Shown piece by piece: positions 9,201 to 16,451 of a stretch of 64,000 bases of DNA (position 1 is the first letter of the stretch; the number at the start of each line of letters is the position of its first letter). Source of the stretch: Paludibacteraceae bacterium (GTDB taxonomy: Bacteria > Bacteroidota > Bacteroidia > Bacteroidales > Paludibacteraceae); NCBI GenBank assembly GCA_905234835.1, contig CAJOIZ010000007.1:45561-109560 (forward strand). The letters are read 5' to 3'. The notes beneath the pieces are model-generated. The model was not told the DNA's origin and did not search any database. It saw only the letters and a program-made list of their open reading frames with translations. The position numbers were made by a program, and so were the translations under genes.

Positions 9201-10368
9201 TGACAGTTTCGGTCGTAATACCCACCACAGCTACAGACGACTGCACATATCCTTCGCGCGTGCTGACAGTAGCCGTTCTGTCGAAATTCCGAGGATTGAG
9301 CACATCCAAGAGAAAATAGCCGTCGTATGAACCGCCCCAACCCCAATTGACGTGGTAGTAACCGTTGCTTTCGTAACCGTCCACGATATAAGCATGAGCG
9401 CTACTTGAAGTCGCACCGCAGTATATCACGGGACGGTCATTTGCTATCTCATTATATATAAGTTCGTCCCATTCATCACTGCTAAAACACTCCCGCCGTT
9501 GGTGAATGACGGATGAAGGATAGCCGAAGCAGTCTTTTAACGCGGGTGCCACATTGATGGAGTATGCGCCTGATGATGACGGCGTGTACTGCATCTTCAC
9601 CGCCTTGCCCGCATACATCATCAGATTTGCGATGGCAGTGTCCTGAACGGGTGTATGCGGATGCAACGTGTCGTAAAAGTCCACTATATTGTCCCAATCT
9701 ATAAACAGGTCTTTGGGCATGGCGGGAACGGTTATCTTGGTCTGCACGCCTTCATAATCACCTGTATAGGTGTATTTTGGAATGGCAGCCAGAGTATATG
9801 CCGGATAGCGGTAATGCGACATCGCCATTGCCATAGCCGTTGCGACACAACCCGTTATACTTCTTAATCCTGTTTCCAAGTATTCGGGGCAAGTGAGGTT
9901 GTACGGCTCGCGCTGGTACCATTGAGCCGTAATAATCGGTTCAACCGGCATACGGTCCGCAAGCTGCTGAACAAAACGCTGCCTGCGCGGAATTGCAGCC
10001 TCCGTATCTTCGGATTCTGGTATCTTATTCAAGAGGTCTTCAATCTCATCCAACCATCCTTCCATAGCAGCCGGCATAGTGCCGTCCGGCGAAAGGGTAT
10101 TTGAGGTGGAATATCCTAACACCAAAGGCAGACGGTCATCGCCTGACGCTACCACGATACCCTCGTCATAACTGAAGATATAATAAGGCGGAGTGGTCGT
10201 ATGCTTACCTTGTGATTTTCTAACAGTAGAGAGTTTGGTAACGCGGGCGTTCCTTCCATGCTGAACCAGAAACTCTTCAGCAGACTGTTGCGCCTGATTG
10301 CGGCTTACAGGACGGGCGAACAAAAGCATCGGCAGTAATGCAATGAGGAGGAATAGAGACTTTTTCAT
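6202..10368 (-). CDS. C10 (streptopain-type) cysteine peptidase with two beta-helix-like modules and T9SS domain
   Basis: 1388 aa with a signal peptide (MKKSLFLLIALLPMLLFA). Residues ~20-150 look like the C10 inhibitory propeptide. The catalytic cysteine is in RSITGCVATAMAM (Cys174) and the histidine in SSSAHAYIVDGY (His325), followed by HVNWGWGG, as in SpeB, interpain and periodontain. After Ig-like regions come two related ~260-residue modules, each starting near IRLL..I.DI and a LDLNGH strand and running through VINGGTM / VTGGRF-type turns, like a parallel beta-helix. The end (VRVYDLAGRLL ... GVYIIRSG) is a type A T9SS domain. It is probably a secreted protease activated by propeptide removal. 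At 1388 aa it is far longer than the ~400-residue minimal enzymes; the modules may bind substrate or surface. Confidence 0.9.
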   Translation of the reverse strand: MKKSLFLLIALLPMLLFARPVSRNQAQQSAEEFLVQHGRNARVTKLSTVRKSQGKHTTTPPYYIFSYDEGIVVASGDDRLPLVLGYSTSNTLSPDGTMPAAMEGWLDEIEDLLNKIPESEDTEAAIPRRQRFVQQLADRMPVEPIITAQWYQREPYNLTCPEYLETGLRSITGCVATAMAMAMSHYRYPAYTLAAIPKYTYTGDYEGVQTKITVPAMPKDLFIDWDNIVDFYDTLHPHTPVQDTAIANLMMYAGKAVKMQYTPSSSGAYSINVAPALKDCFGYPSSVIHQRRECFSSDEWDELIYNEIANDRPVIYCGATSSSAHAYIVDGYESNGYYHVNWGWGGSYDGYFLLDVLNPRNFDRTATVSTREGYVQSSVAVVGITTETVTPVPARLLMELQRNTADSLYYRSRNYTTCPTNFDIAIAQLDDEGEIIRVLDSIENVAYTNTSIKTHGFAINISTKGTYNVAFISRVSGTQDWIVSPNYNDNRALITLTVSKNGATVTAQPSQLAVVERNVESKFDVDSLVTIYATVRNTGMAAYCGTLYLHSVACDGYEHRVNPQSVYIGPGQTKVVPLGHSPRQWGGYRMYITTAQKFSEGIILDSLSLTIQPPTVGHGLSVVDYSISGRSDNGEIQDTRLQGNVTVRNTGTSGQSYPLAVSLMRKSANGKYGVLASQLINPDRSALAPQEQVTYGFAFDSLQTDSIYTIQVVYDSLNTVRPLNGGFYQLFPLCRITEKYSAKYVAKVLTADTTIYCKTLTSAFSVASKKTNPTIRLLKDIEDIGSRLKYTSVVDNSVCTLDLNGHTLSGELQYLLLLKATGKDNLFVVTDRSLGQTGKISSKAAYNGIVRTIYLSKGDLQIDAGVIEAANTLEYSSANSSIGAAPVYTRNYTAFELNNGMLVSVSQSKAFGVINYGSMVINGGTMDVTATKKTAYGIYVGVASLSCTPQAVIRGGRFIVKSPASPKMVNTAATPDALRIEGGCFNITGGLKKYLAPDADSRFYARKLTAAESDYQDGYRYRVEEAAVAVTNVANGTTTCYTSLNNAVLATRNLTTATIRLLTNITDIDSYVLFKQKKENSVITLDLNGHLLQGAASPLLYVKPAYVSSRLVITDSSEEQLGRIKADCFFNSSARAVYLYRGGMELQSGSIEIENDLDYSAENNMVKSIAVVARPQTRFVMTGGQIVSSASDNAHGLFTYGSAYIEDGLVRVTATHKKAYGIYAKEDADNQEIFVTGGRFYISAPSGVAAIKASSDHVQVVVEGGYYTSKTYLAKYTAPAVDNGYYVVRLVAADEEYQQGYRYTVRPADGGRMDAITRENVPTDIDVTSEDIAPDGTVRVYDLAGRLLLTQTVTDGMQSVMDGLQFRLPTGVYIIRSGNRQEKILIGK

Positions 10369-10404
10369 TATGATAGTGATATTTGGTTTTCAGTGGTCAG
10401 GGGT

Positions 10405-10443
10405 ATTTCGGGATGTCGGGATAACGATATATCGGTATTTCGG
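10405..10443. repeat. Dispersed 39-bp repeat (first copy)
   Basis: Lies in the short spacer between tsaC and the C10 peptidase; begins ATTTCGGGATGTCGGGATAA. The related copy is at 25008-25046. Confidence 0.55.
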
Positions 10444-10456
10444 TGAATCCATTGTT

Positions 10457-11038
10457 TTACGGTCGTATGGTGATGAAGGAGATTGAGCCCTCGTCATCGT
10501 TATTAAGGCGCAGGATCGTACTCGGTTGAACGTGTGCCGTGTCGTCCTGACGGTAGCGGCAGACATAATCGACTGCACCCAATATCTGAGGGTCAATCTG
10601 TCCGAAACACTGCGGTGTGGGCTGTCCGCTGATGTTGGCAGAAGTGGAGACGAGAGGCCGCTGCAGCGCAGCGCATAGGTCGTGCGAAAAGGGTTCTTTT
10701 GTCAGGCGTATAGCTACCGAGCCGTCCTCTGCCTTAAGGAAAGCGGGAACATTCCTAACTTTGGGATAAATAATAGTGGTCGGGCGGATAAAGCCTGCGA
10801 AGATATTGTCGGACAGACCGTCAAGGGGGACATACTGCCGCAGGCTGTCAGAGCTGTCAAGAAGGAGGATGAGTGCTTTGGAGTCATCGCGCTGCTTGAT
10901 ACGGAACACGCGGCGGACGGCGGCCTCGTTGGTAGCATCACAGCCTATGCCCCAAACGGTGTCAGTAGGATAAAGGATGACCCCACCCTGCTGCAGAACG
11001 GACAAAGCCGTATTCAAATCGTCTGACGCGTAGTTCAT
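10457..11038 (-). CDS. tsaC: L-threonylcarbamoyladenylate synthase (TsaC/YciO family)
   Basis: 193 aa, the short form without the Sua5 C-terminal domain. The N-terminal signature LYPTDTVWGIGCDATN and the RIKQRD segment mark the YrdC fold, which makes threonylcarbamoyl-AMP from Thr, bicarbonate and ATP for the t6A37 modification of ANN-reading tRNAs. Later motifs include a KVRNVPAFLK-like segment and PLVSTSANISGQP. It is the last gene of the minus-strand group that starts at yicC, 19 bases after smpB. The TsaC and YciO branches are hard to separate by eye; the strong SANISG and KQRD motifs fit the enzyme. Confidence 0.88.
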   Translation of the reverse strand: MNYASDDLNTALSVLQQGGVILYPTDTVWGIGCDATNEAAVRRVFRIKQRDDSKALILLLDSSDSLRQYVPLDGLSDNIFAGFIRPTTIIYPKVRNVPAFLKAEDGSVAIRLTKEPFSHDLCAALQRPLVSTSANISGQPTPQCFGQIDPQILGAVDYVCRYRQDDTAHVQPSTILRLNNDDEGSISFITIRP

Positions 11039-11057
11039 TGCCTGCCTGATTGTTGTA

Positions 11058-11498
11058 TTATCTTTTTATATACCTTGCAGTGTCGCGGTCAAGGTCTTTT
11101 TCGCGGAGTGACTGGCGTTTGTCGTAGTTGTGCTTACCCTGCGCAAGAGCGATTTCCATTTTCGCCAGCCCTTTTTCGTTAAAGAAAATCTTGAGTGGTA
11201 TGATGGTTTTACCACTGTCGGCTACCTGACGTTCAAGCCGCCGCAGTTCTTGCCGGTTAAGGAGCAGTTTACGTTTGCGCAATTCGTCGTGGTTGGCATA
11301 GGAGCCGAACTTGTACGGAGCTATCCGCATCTGGTTGACCCACAGTTCGCCGTTCTCAAACCGGCAGAAGGCATCAGTGAGCGAGGCTTTGCCTTCGCGA
11401 ATGGACTTAATTTCCGTTCCGTAAAGGACAATACCAGCAGTGAAGCGGTTGATAAGAAAATAGTCGAACGATGCGCGGCGATTGACGATAGATGACAT
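11058..11498 (-). CDS. smpB: SsrA-binding protein SmpB
   Basis: 146 aa, the usual length. It begins with NRRASFDYFLINRFTAGIVL, then GTEIKSIREGKASL, and ends with a basic tail (KHNYDKRQSLREKDLDRD) that enters the empty mRNA channel of a stalled ribosome. SmpB binds tmRNA and is needed for trans-translation, which rescues stalled ribosomes and tags the unfinished protein. A tmRNA gene is not visible in this window. The gene is between the response regulator and tsaC in one minus-strand run with short gaps. Confidence 0.95.
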   Translation of the reverse strand: MSSIVNRRASFDYFLINRFTAGIVLYGTEIKSIREGKASLTDAFCRFENGELWVNQMRIAPYKFGSYANHDELRKRKLLLNRQELRRLERQVADSGKTIIPLKIFFNEKGLAKMEIALAQGKHNYDKRQSLREKDLDRDTARYIKR

Positions 11499-11519
11499 GG
11501 CAATAGTATGTTTCGGCGG

Positions 11520-12200
11520 TTACTGTTTGTCTGTAAGCATATACCCTTTTCCCCTGACAGGCAGGATGCTGACAGCGGAGTCGGGTCCGAGATGATGCCG
11601 CAGACGATTAATATAGACGCTGAGTGAACGGGAAGCGAACACATCCTCGTTTGCCCAGATGGAACGCAGAATATGCGAGCGAAGAACCGTCTTGTTTTTG
11701 TAACGGCAGAGCAGCAGGAGCAGGTCGCTTTCGCGTACAGACAACGTCCTGTCACCCAAGCGGTGGTTCGTCCCGTCAAAACGGACACTGCCCAACTGGA
11801 ATACGGCGGGCATCATGTCTTCTTCATCGGGTGCAACCAAGCGGATAAGCACCGCCATACGTGCGAGCAGAATCTCCATATCCGCAGGAACGGGTATATA
11901 TCCAACGGCACCGGCGCGCAAGGCAGTCAGTTGTTCTTCGCGTGAGGCGGCAGCTGACAGCATCAGCACGGGCAAATGGGGATAATGAACACGGAGGCTT
12001 TTTGTCAAGTCAAATGCCTGTTGGTCCGAAAGCATAGCGTCCACAAGACAAAGTTGGATGGCGTGTCCGGCAAGCATAGGCAAAACCTGACGGGCATCCA
12101 TCGTGGTATAGACGGTATAGTCCCGTTCGCGTATATAGTCGCCCAACAGAGCAAGATACCCCGGGTCGTGATGGCAGATGATGACAGAAGGCTGAAGCAT
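11520..12200 (-). CDS. OmpR-family response regulator with degenerate receiver domain
   Basis: 226 aa: a receiver (~1-120) and a winged-helix DNA-binding domain (~130-226). The effector half is well conserved: LSVRESDLLLLLCRYKNKTV, SRSLSVYINRLRHHL and PVRGKGYML, similar to RprY-type regulators. The receiver keeps the acceptor Asp (CLVDAMLSD) and the Ser of the switch (MLSAAAS). However, the acidic Mg-binding pair after strand 1 is His-His (ICHHDP), and the invariant Lys before the last Pro is Val (GYIPVPAD). Those changes usually abolish normal phosphotransfer, so it may act independently of phosphorylation. No histidine kinase is nearby. It sits 24 bases downstream of the PagL-like gene. Confidence 0.88.
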   Translation of the reverse strand: MLQPSVIICHHDPGYLALLGDYIRERDYTVYTTMDARQVLPMLAGHAIQLCLVDAMLSDQQAFDLTKSLRVHYPHLPVLMLSAAASREEQLTALRAGAVGYIPVPADMEILLARMAVLIRLVAPDEEDMMPAVFQLGSVRFDGTNHRLGDRTLSVRESDLLLLLCRYKNKTVLRSHILRSIWANEDVFASRSLSVYINRLRHHLGPDSAVSILPVRGKGYMLTDKQ

Positions 12201-12224
12201 AGGGAGGTTATCAAGAGTAGTGTA

Positions 12225-13613
12225 TCATATACGGAAACCTAACCCGGCATCTATAAACTCCGCCTTGAAGATGTGGAGTTTGAGTCCGACATGCACAAAG
12301 AAGTGCTGTCCGCAATAGTAGCGCATAATGAGTTTCTGGTAGCACCAACCATCCTGATAGTTGCTGGCCTTGGTGGGGTCGTATGGATAGAAGATGCCCC
12401 TGTTGAGCGGTTTGCCGCCGTTCTTCTTAACATCCGCAAATGGTTCGAGGTTCTTCACCGGATCATAAAGATAAATACCCACGTGATAGCCGAAAGTAAG
12501 ATTGCCAAACACAAATTCGGGTTGTACGCTCACACCTGCACGGAAACAGTTGATGGTTTTGCTCTCCGAGAGGTAAGTCTTGCTATAATAGGTAACATGC
12601 GCAGTCTGTTCGGTCTTGAAATCCTTATAGACAGCGGCATAAGCTCCGTCGTAATACATATCCGCGCCGAGACCTATACGGAAGATGCTGTAGGGTTGCC
12701 AATAGGCTGCAAGGCTAAATGAGGCTGCAGCAAACCAGTCACGGTCGCGGTAATAAACGCTACGCGTGCCTGCTCCGAGGGTGAAATCGATACCCCATTT
12801 CTTAGTTACGCCGTCATGCAGTTTGGACGGCACTTCGGGGTCGGGCTTGTAGTAGTGGAAACCGTTGGTCATACGTGACGGCGTATAAGCGAAGCCTACT
12901 TCAGCGTTGAACATGTTGTACCCACCATTAGGTGTCATGACGCTTCCGTTGCTCAGGTGCTGCCATCCGCCGGAGAAGGTGAAATCCCACTCTCTCGCCA
13001 GCGAGACATCGACATACAATCCACCTGTCAGAAAGACGTTGGCGATGCTGCCTATCGACTGGTTGGCAATCGGTATTTTCTTACCATTTTCGTTTTTCGT
13101 TATCGCAAGCCATTTTTGGTCGGGAGGAACGGTGTTGGCGTATGTTCTATTGACGAAAGCGAGTCCTATTCCCGGGCGCAGTCCGAAGGTAACACGCGGA
13201 CGAGTCAGTAGCGGGACGTTGAGGTAAGTATGGGGAGTGAAAACCTGTCCGAGGTACTGCTGCTGTCCGAGGTCGAAGACAGAGAAGGCGAGTCCGACGG
13301 AGGCGTTGTTCCACTGCTGCATACATTTCCACCGTCCTGTAGGCAAGAACTCGACAGCGACCGTACCGCCGGTGATTACGGGGCGGTCGAACTTGAAGTC
13401 GCGCACCTTGTCATCGCGGTTGAGAAAGCCGACCGCCCCTGCCATACGGTAACGCAACTGGCATGGTGCAGTCGTACGGTCCTTATGATTGGCCTTGCGG
13501 TAGAGACGCGGTGTCGATGCAGCCAAATGACCTGCGCACAGAAAGGTCAGCAGCAAACACAGACAAGCCGGTTGAATCGCTCTGAAAAAGGTATTTAATC
13601 GAAGTGTGGTCAT
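12225..13613 (-). CDS. Outer-membrane acyloxyacyl hydrolase / lipid A deacylase (PagL-like)
   Basis: 462 aa with an N-terminal signal (ACLCLLLTFLCAGHLAA) and alternating beta-barrel strands. The segment WQHLSNGSVMTPNGGYN matches the His-x-Ser-Asn core of PagL-type enzymes, in which His and Ser are catalytic, and LRPGIGLAFVNRTY is also typical. PagL removes the 3-linked acyl chain from lipid A in the outer leaflet; that exact reaction here is inferred from family. The protein is longer than classical PagL. It overlaps gmk by 4 bases (ATGA), and the response regulator follows, so lipid A remodelling and that regulator may be linked. It could be a barrel without enzyme activity. Confidence 0.68.
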   Translation of the reverse strand: MTTLRLNTFFRAIQPACLCLLLTFLCAGHLAASTPRLYRKANHKDRTTAPCQLRYRMAGAVGFLNRDDKVRDFKFDRPVITGGTVAVEFLPTGRWKCMQQWNNASVGLAFSVFDLGQQQYLGQVFTPHTYLNVPLLTRPRVTFGLRPGIGLAFVNRTYANTVPPDQKWLAITKNENGKKIPIANQSIGSIANVFLTGGLYVDVSLAREWDFTFSGGWQHLSNGSVMTPNGGYNMFNAEVGFAYTPSRMTNGFHYYKPDPEVPSKLHDGVTKKWGIDFTLGAGTRSVYYRDRDWFAAASFSLAAYWQPYSIFRIGLGADMYYDGAYAAVYKDFKTEQTAHVTYYSKTYLSESKTINCFRAGVSVQPEFVFGNLTFGYHVGIYLYDPVKNLEPFADVKKNGGKPLNRGIFYPYDPTKASNYQDGWCYQKLIMRYYCGQHFFVHVGLKLHIFKAEFIDAGLGFRI

Positions 13614-14167
13614 TTTGACAAAAATGCATTTGTTTTTTCCAAGAGTTCCTGCTGCGCTTTTTCGAGGTTGTCATTGACGATAACAATGTCAAAATTCTTC
13701 TGCTGCTTGAGTTCCTCTTCGGCTTTCTGTATTCTTTCCTCTATCTTTTCGGGTGCATCCGTAGCGCGACAGACCAGTCTTCTGCGCAGTTCGGCGATGC
13801 TTGGCGGCGCAACAAAAACGGACAATGCCCTGTCCCCGAAAATACGTTTGAGATTCATACCTCCCATCACGTCCACATCGAAGACAGCGTGACACCCTTT
13901 CTGCTCAATGCGCTGAATTTCTTTCTTGAGTGTGCCGTAGTACGTACCCGCATATACGTTTTCGTACTCAATGAAAGCGTCCTCACGGATGAGTTGTTCA
14001 AACTCCTGATTGGAAATGAAATAGTAGTCCCGTCCGTTTTGTTCTTTGCCGCGCGGTGGGCGCGTGGTGCAGGAAACGGAGAACTCCAAGTCACTTCGTT
14101 GCGTAAGAAGGTAATGAACGAGCGTCGATTTGCCGCTACCTGAAGGTGCCGAGAAAATGAGTATCAT
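13610..14167 (-). CDS. gmk: Guanylate kinase
   Basis: 185 aa. The P-loop SAPSGSGKSTL is at residues ~6-16, followed by SCTTRPPRGKEQNGRDYYF, the GMP-binding region, and FDVDVMGGMNLK. It converts GMP and ATP into GDP and ADP in the cytosol, feeding GTP and dGTP synthesis. Length and motifs are normal. It overlaps yicC by 4 bases upstream and the PagL-like gene by 4 bases downstream, which suggests coupled translation. A yicC-gmk pairing is common in many bacteria. Confidence 0.96.
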   Translation of the reverse strand: MILIFSAPSGSGKSTLVHYLLTQRSDLEFSVSCTTRPPRGKEQNGRDYYFISNQEFEQLIREDAFIEYENVYAGTYYGTLKKEIQRIEQKGCHAVFDVDVMGGMNLKRIFGDRALSVFVAPPSIAELRRRLVCRATDAPEKIEERIQKAEEELKQQKNFDIVIVNDNLEKAQQELLEKTNAFLSK

Positions 14168-15093
14168 AACACGTTGAGTACTTGTTCTTTTATTTGTTCA
14201 AGGAGGTCTTTCATTTTCACAACGATAATCTGCATTTCGCTGTGATTGGCTTTGGAGCCGAGGGTGTTGATTTCGCGTCCCATTTCCTGCGCCACAAAGC
14301 CGAGTTTCTTCCCTACCCCGTCAATAGCAGTGCCCTCCATTGTTTCGCGGAAATAGCGTATGTGGTTGCGAAGCCGCACCTTCTCTTCCGTTATATCCAA
14401 TTTTTCGAGGTAATAGATGAGTTCCGCCTCGAGTCTGTTCTGGTCTATTTGCCGTTTCGTCTGCTCACCCAATTCGGCAAGCTGACTAACAAGCCGTTGC
14501 TTAATTTTGTCAATACGTTCCTTTTCCAACGGTTCGACTTGTCCGAGCAGACACTCTATTCCGTCCAATTTCTCGGCAAACATGACCCGAAGCGCCTCTC
14601 CCTCCTGTTTCCGAAAGTCGTTAAACGCATCAATGGCCTGACCGACTGTCTGTTGCAGAATCTCCCATTCGTCATTGGAAACAGACTCCTCAGCAGCTGC
14701 CTGCATGACATCCGGCAGACGCAGGATGGTTGCAAAAAGCGGTTCATCGGGAGCCTTCAGACGAACCTGCAAATCGCGCAACTGATTGTAGTAGTAACAA
14801 AATGCTTCCTGGTTGATGGATGAGAATGACTGCTGCGACACATTCACGGGACATGCCGTGTCGGTTGAAGACGAATTGGCAACAGGCATCGTGGACAAGG
14901 TAACATCCACTTTCCCGCGTTGGAGGACAGGAACCAACACAGCACGGATTTCCTGCTCTTTCGTACGGAAGAAGGGGCTGATTTTAAGAGTCAGGTCAAG
15001 TTGCTTAGAATTGAGACTGCGAATCTCAAGAACGGTTTTGTGGCCGGCAAAACTATACTCTGCTCTGCCGTAGCCGGTCATACTCAGAATCAT
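14164..15093 (-). CDS. yicC: YicC family endoribonuclease
   Basis: The start is moved from 15168 to 15093, because the family always begins with the MILSMTGYGRAE motif and the upstream codons cover the promoter. 309 aa. A conserved C-terminal part includes GREINTLGSKANHSEMQ and ends in VKMKDLLEQIKEQVLNVL, the DUF1732 signature. YicC-type proteins are reported to be RNases involved in RNA turnover; which RNA is cut here is unknown. It is the first gene of the operon yicC-gmk-PagL-like-regulator-smpB-tsaC, with a -7 box about 35 bases upstream. Confidence 0.92.
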   Translation of the reverse strand: MILSMTGYGRAEYSFAGHKTVLEIRSLNSKQLDLTLKISPFFRTKEQEIRAVLVPVLQRGKVDVTLSTMPVANSSSTDTACPVNVSQQSFSSINQEAFCYYYNQLRDLQVRLKAPDEPLFATILRLPDVMQAAAEESVSNDEWEILQQTVGQAIDAFNDFRKQEGEALRVMFAEKLDGIECLLGQVEPLEKERIDKIKQRLVSQLAELGEQTKRQIDQNRLEAELIYYLEKLDITEEKVRLRNHIRYFRETMEGTAIDGVGKKLGFVAQEMGREINTLGSKANHSEMQIIVVKMKDLLEQIKEQVLNVL

Positions 15094-15124
15094 CTTATTG
15101 TTGATGTTTAGCGATTGACGCCCG

Positions 15125-15132
15125 CAAAAGTA
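15125..15132 (-). promoter_or_regulatory. -7 box for yicC-gmk operon
   Basis: The minus-strand sequence TACTTTTG followed by CGGG fits TAnnTTTG. It lies about 32 bases before the yicC ATG and supports the start at 15093, since the longer ORF would begin upstream of the predicted transcript. Confidence 0.6.
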
Positions 15133-15206
15133 CAACGATTTTGGCATTATTTGCCATACTTTGCGCATTTTTTCGGTCAGTAGCCGCTTTTTTCAAAATA
15201 TATATG

Positions 15207-15214
15207 TACTTTTG
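15207..15214 (+). promoter_or_regulatory. -7 box for the 15.2 kb plus-strand pair
   Basis: TACTTTTG followed by CGGCG on the plus strand, 19 bases before the ATG at 15234. With the box at 15125-15132 it forms a divergent promoter pair. A T-run at about 15188-15193 could serve as the -33 element. Confidence 0.6.
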
Positions 15215-15233
15215 CGGCGTTAATCGAACGACT

Positions 15234-15746
15234 ATGGCAGAGATATTAAAACTGACTATACCGTCCCTTATCGTACTGCTGTGCGTATGGGTGGTAATGC
15301 ACTACCTGCTTCGCGGCGAGCGGGAAAGACGGTTGTGGGAAACCAAAAAGAACACGGAGAAGGAGGTTACTCCTATCCGTCTGCGGGCATACGAGCGTTT
15401 AGCCTTGCTGTTGGAGCGCACTGAGCCAGAGCACCTGCTCTCGGACTTGGACATAGCGCAGATGACCATACCCGAACTGGAACAACATCTGCTGCTGACC
15501 GTCCGCCGCGAATGGGAACACAACATGAGCCAGCAGATTTACGTGGGCGACGAGTTGTGGGCGAAGGTGATGAAGGCGCGTGACGAGATTGCGTCCTTCA
15601 TTCATACGATGGCACTCCAAATGCCCGAAGGGAGCACTGTCTTTGACTATGCCAAGGTGCTGATGACCGCCTACCGGCTTAATGGCACGACCCCGCACCA
15701 AATAGCCATGGAAGCTCTGAAAGAGGAAGTGAGGCTGATGTGGTAG
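15234..15746 (+). CDS. Conserved Bacteroidetes membrane-anchored protein (DUF7935-like)
   Basis: 170 aa from the ATG at 15234; the longer track ORF would start upstream of the promoter. One N-terminal membrane helix (IPSLIVLLCVWVVMHYLL) is followed by a basic stretch (RGERERR) and a helical cytosolic part with conserved-looking acidic and tryptophan residues (YERLALLLERTEPEHLL, QQIYVGDELWAKVMKARDE). I know this as a conserved, uncharacterised Bacteroidetes family; no catalytic motif is seen. The next gene overlaps its stop by 7 bases, so the two are translated together. Confidence 0.72.
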   Translation: MAEILKLTIPSLIVLLCVWVVMHYLLRGERERRLWETKKNTEKEVTPIRLRAYERLALLLERTEPEHLLSDLDIAQMTIPELEQHLLLTVRREWEHNMSQQIYVGDELWAKVMKARDEIASFIHTMALQMPEGSTVFDYAKVLMTAYRLNGTTPHQIAMEALKEEVRLMW

Positions 15747-16351
15747 GAAGGAGGCTGCTTGCCATATTGTGTCTGTGTGCAACAGTATTCCCTGCTTTCG
15801 CGCAAGACAGGGCTACTCCAACCAATCCCCTTCACCCGTATAGCGACACGGCTGTTTATCAAGGCACATTTGTCAAGATTGATGCTTTTATGCCCGTTTA
15901 TACGGCAGCGCGTTCCAGAGGTGCTTTACAGAGTTATGAGGCGGCAGTGAACGTGCGTCTGAGTAACAAATTCTATCCTGCTGTAGAAGGCGGTTACGCT
16001 TTCGGGCAAGTGAGTCAAGACAGTATCACGCAGACCGTCAACGGCGGTTTCCTTCGTGCCGGATTAGACTACAATCCTCTGAAGAAAAGCATCCGTTTGC
16101 CGCATGCCCTGCTGATCGGTCTGCGCGCAGGCTGTTCTCTACAGCAGGTGTGCGATTCGTGGGGCGAAGTAGCAGCGGGTTGCCAAGTGAATATAGTGAG
16201 CGGTTTCTATATGGGATGGACGTTCCGGCTCAAACTGCTTTTTACCCGCCGCAACGCATCCGCTGAACAAGCACCCGTTTATATCCCCGGTTACGGCGAG
16301 CGGAAAGACCTGAACTGGGGGCTGAACTACTACCTCGCATGGCGGTTCTGA
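15740..16351 (+). CDS. Secreted or outer-membrane protein of the DUF6048 type
   Basis: 203 aa starting at GTG 15740, overlapping the previous gene by 7 bases; a signal peptide (RRLLAILCLCATVFPAFA) supports this start. The mature part has beta-barrel-like strands (YEAAVNVRLSNKFYPAVEGGYAFG, GFLRAGLDYNPL, GLRAGCSLQQ) and a long final hairpin ending in WRF, a terminal aromatic typical of outer-membrane proteins. I associate it with the uncharacterised DUF6048 family of Bacteroidetes. No function can be given; the coupling to the membrane protein upstream suggests a shared envelope role. Confidence 0.65.
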   Translation: MVGRRLLAILCLCATVFPAFAQDRATPTNPLHPYSDTAVYQGTFVKIDAFMPVYTAARSRGALQSYEAAVNVRLSNKFYPAVEGGYAFGQVSQDSITQTVNGGFLRAGLDYNPLKKSIRLPHALLIGLRAGCSLQQVCDSWGEVAAGCQVNIVSGFYMGWTFRLKLLFTRRNASAEQAPVYIPGYGERKDLNWGLNYYLAWRF

Positions 16352-16394
16352 GAGCCGCGACTATTCCATAAAAAGAATAAAATGCCATGCAGAG

Positions 16395-16424
16395 TTTGCA
16401 AGTTAGAAAAAAGTTGTACCTTTG
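16395..16424 (+). promoter_or_regulatory. Bacteroidetes promoter for ansA-pepD
   Basis: A complete promoter: TTTG at 16395-16398, an 18-base spacer, then TACCTTTG at 16417-16424. The ATG of ansA follows 28 bases later. Confidence 0.72.
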
Positions 16425-16451
16425 CAACGTTTTTCATATAAAAAAGACTGT

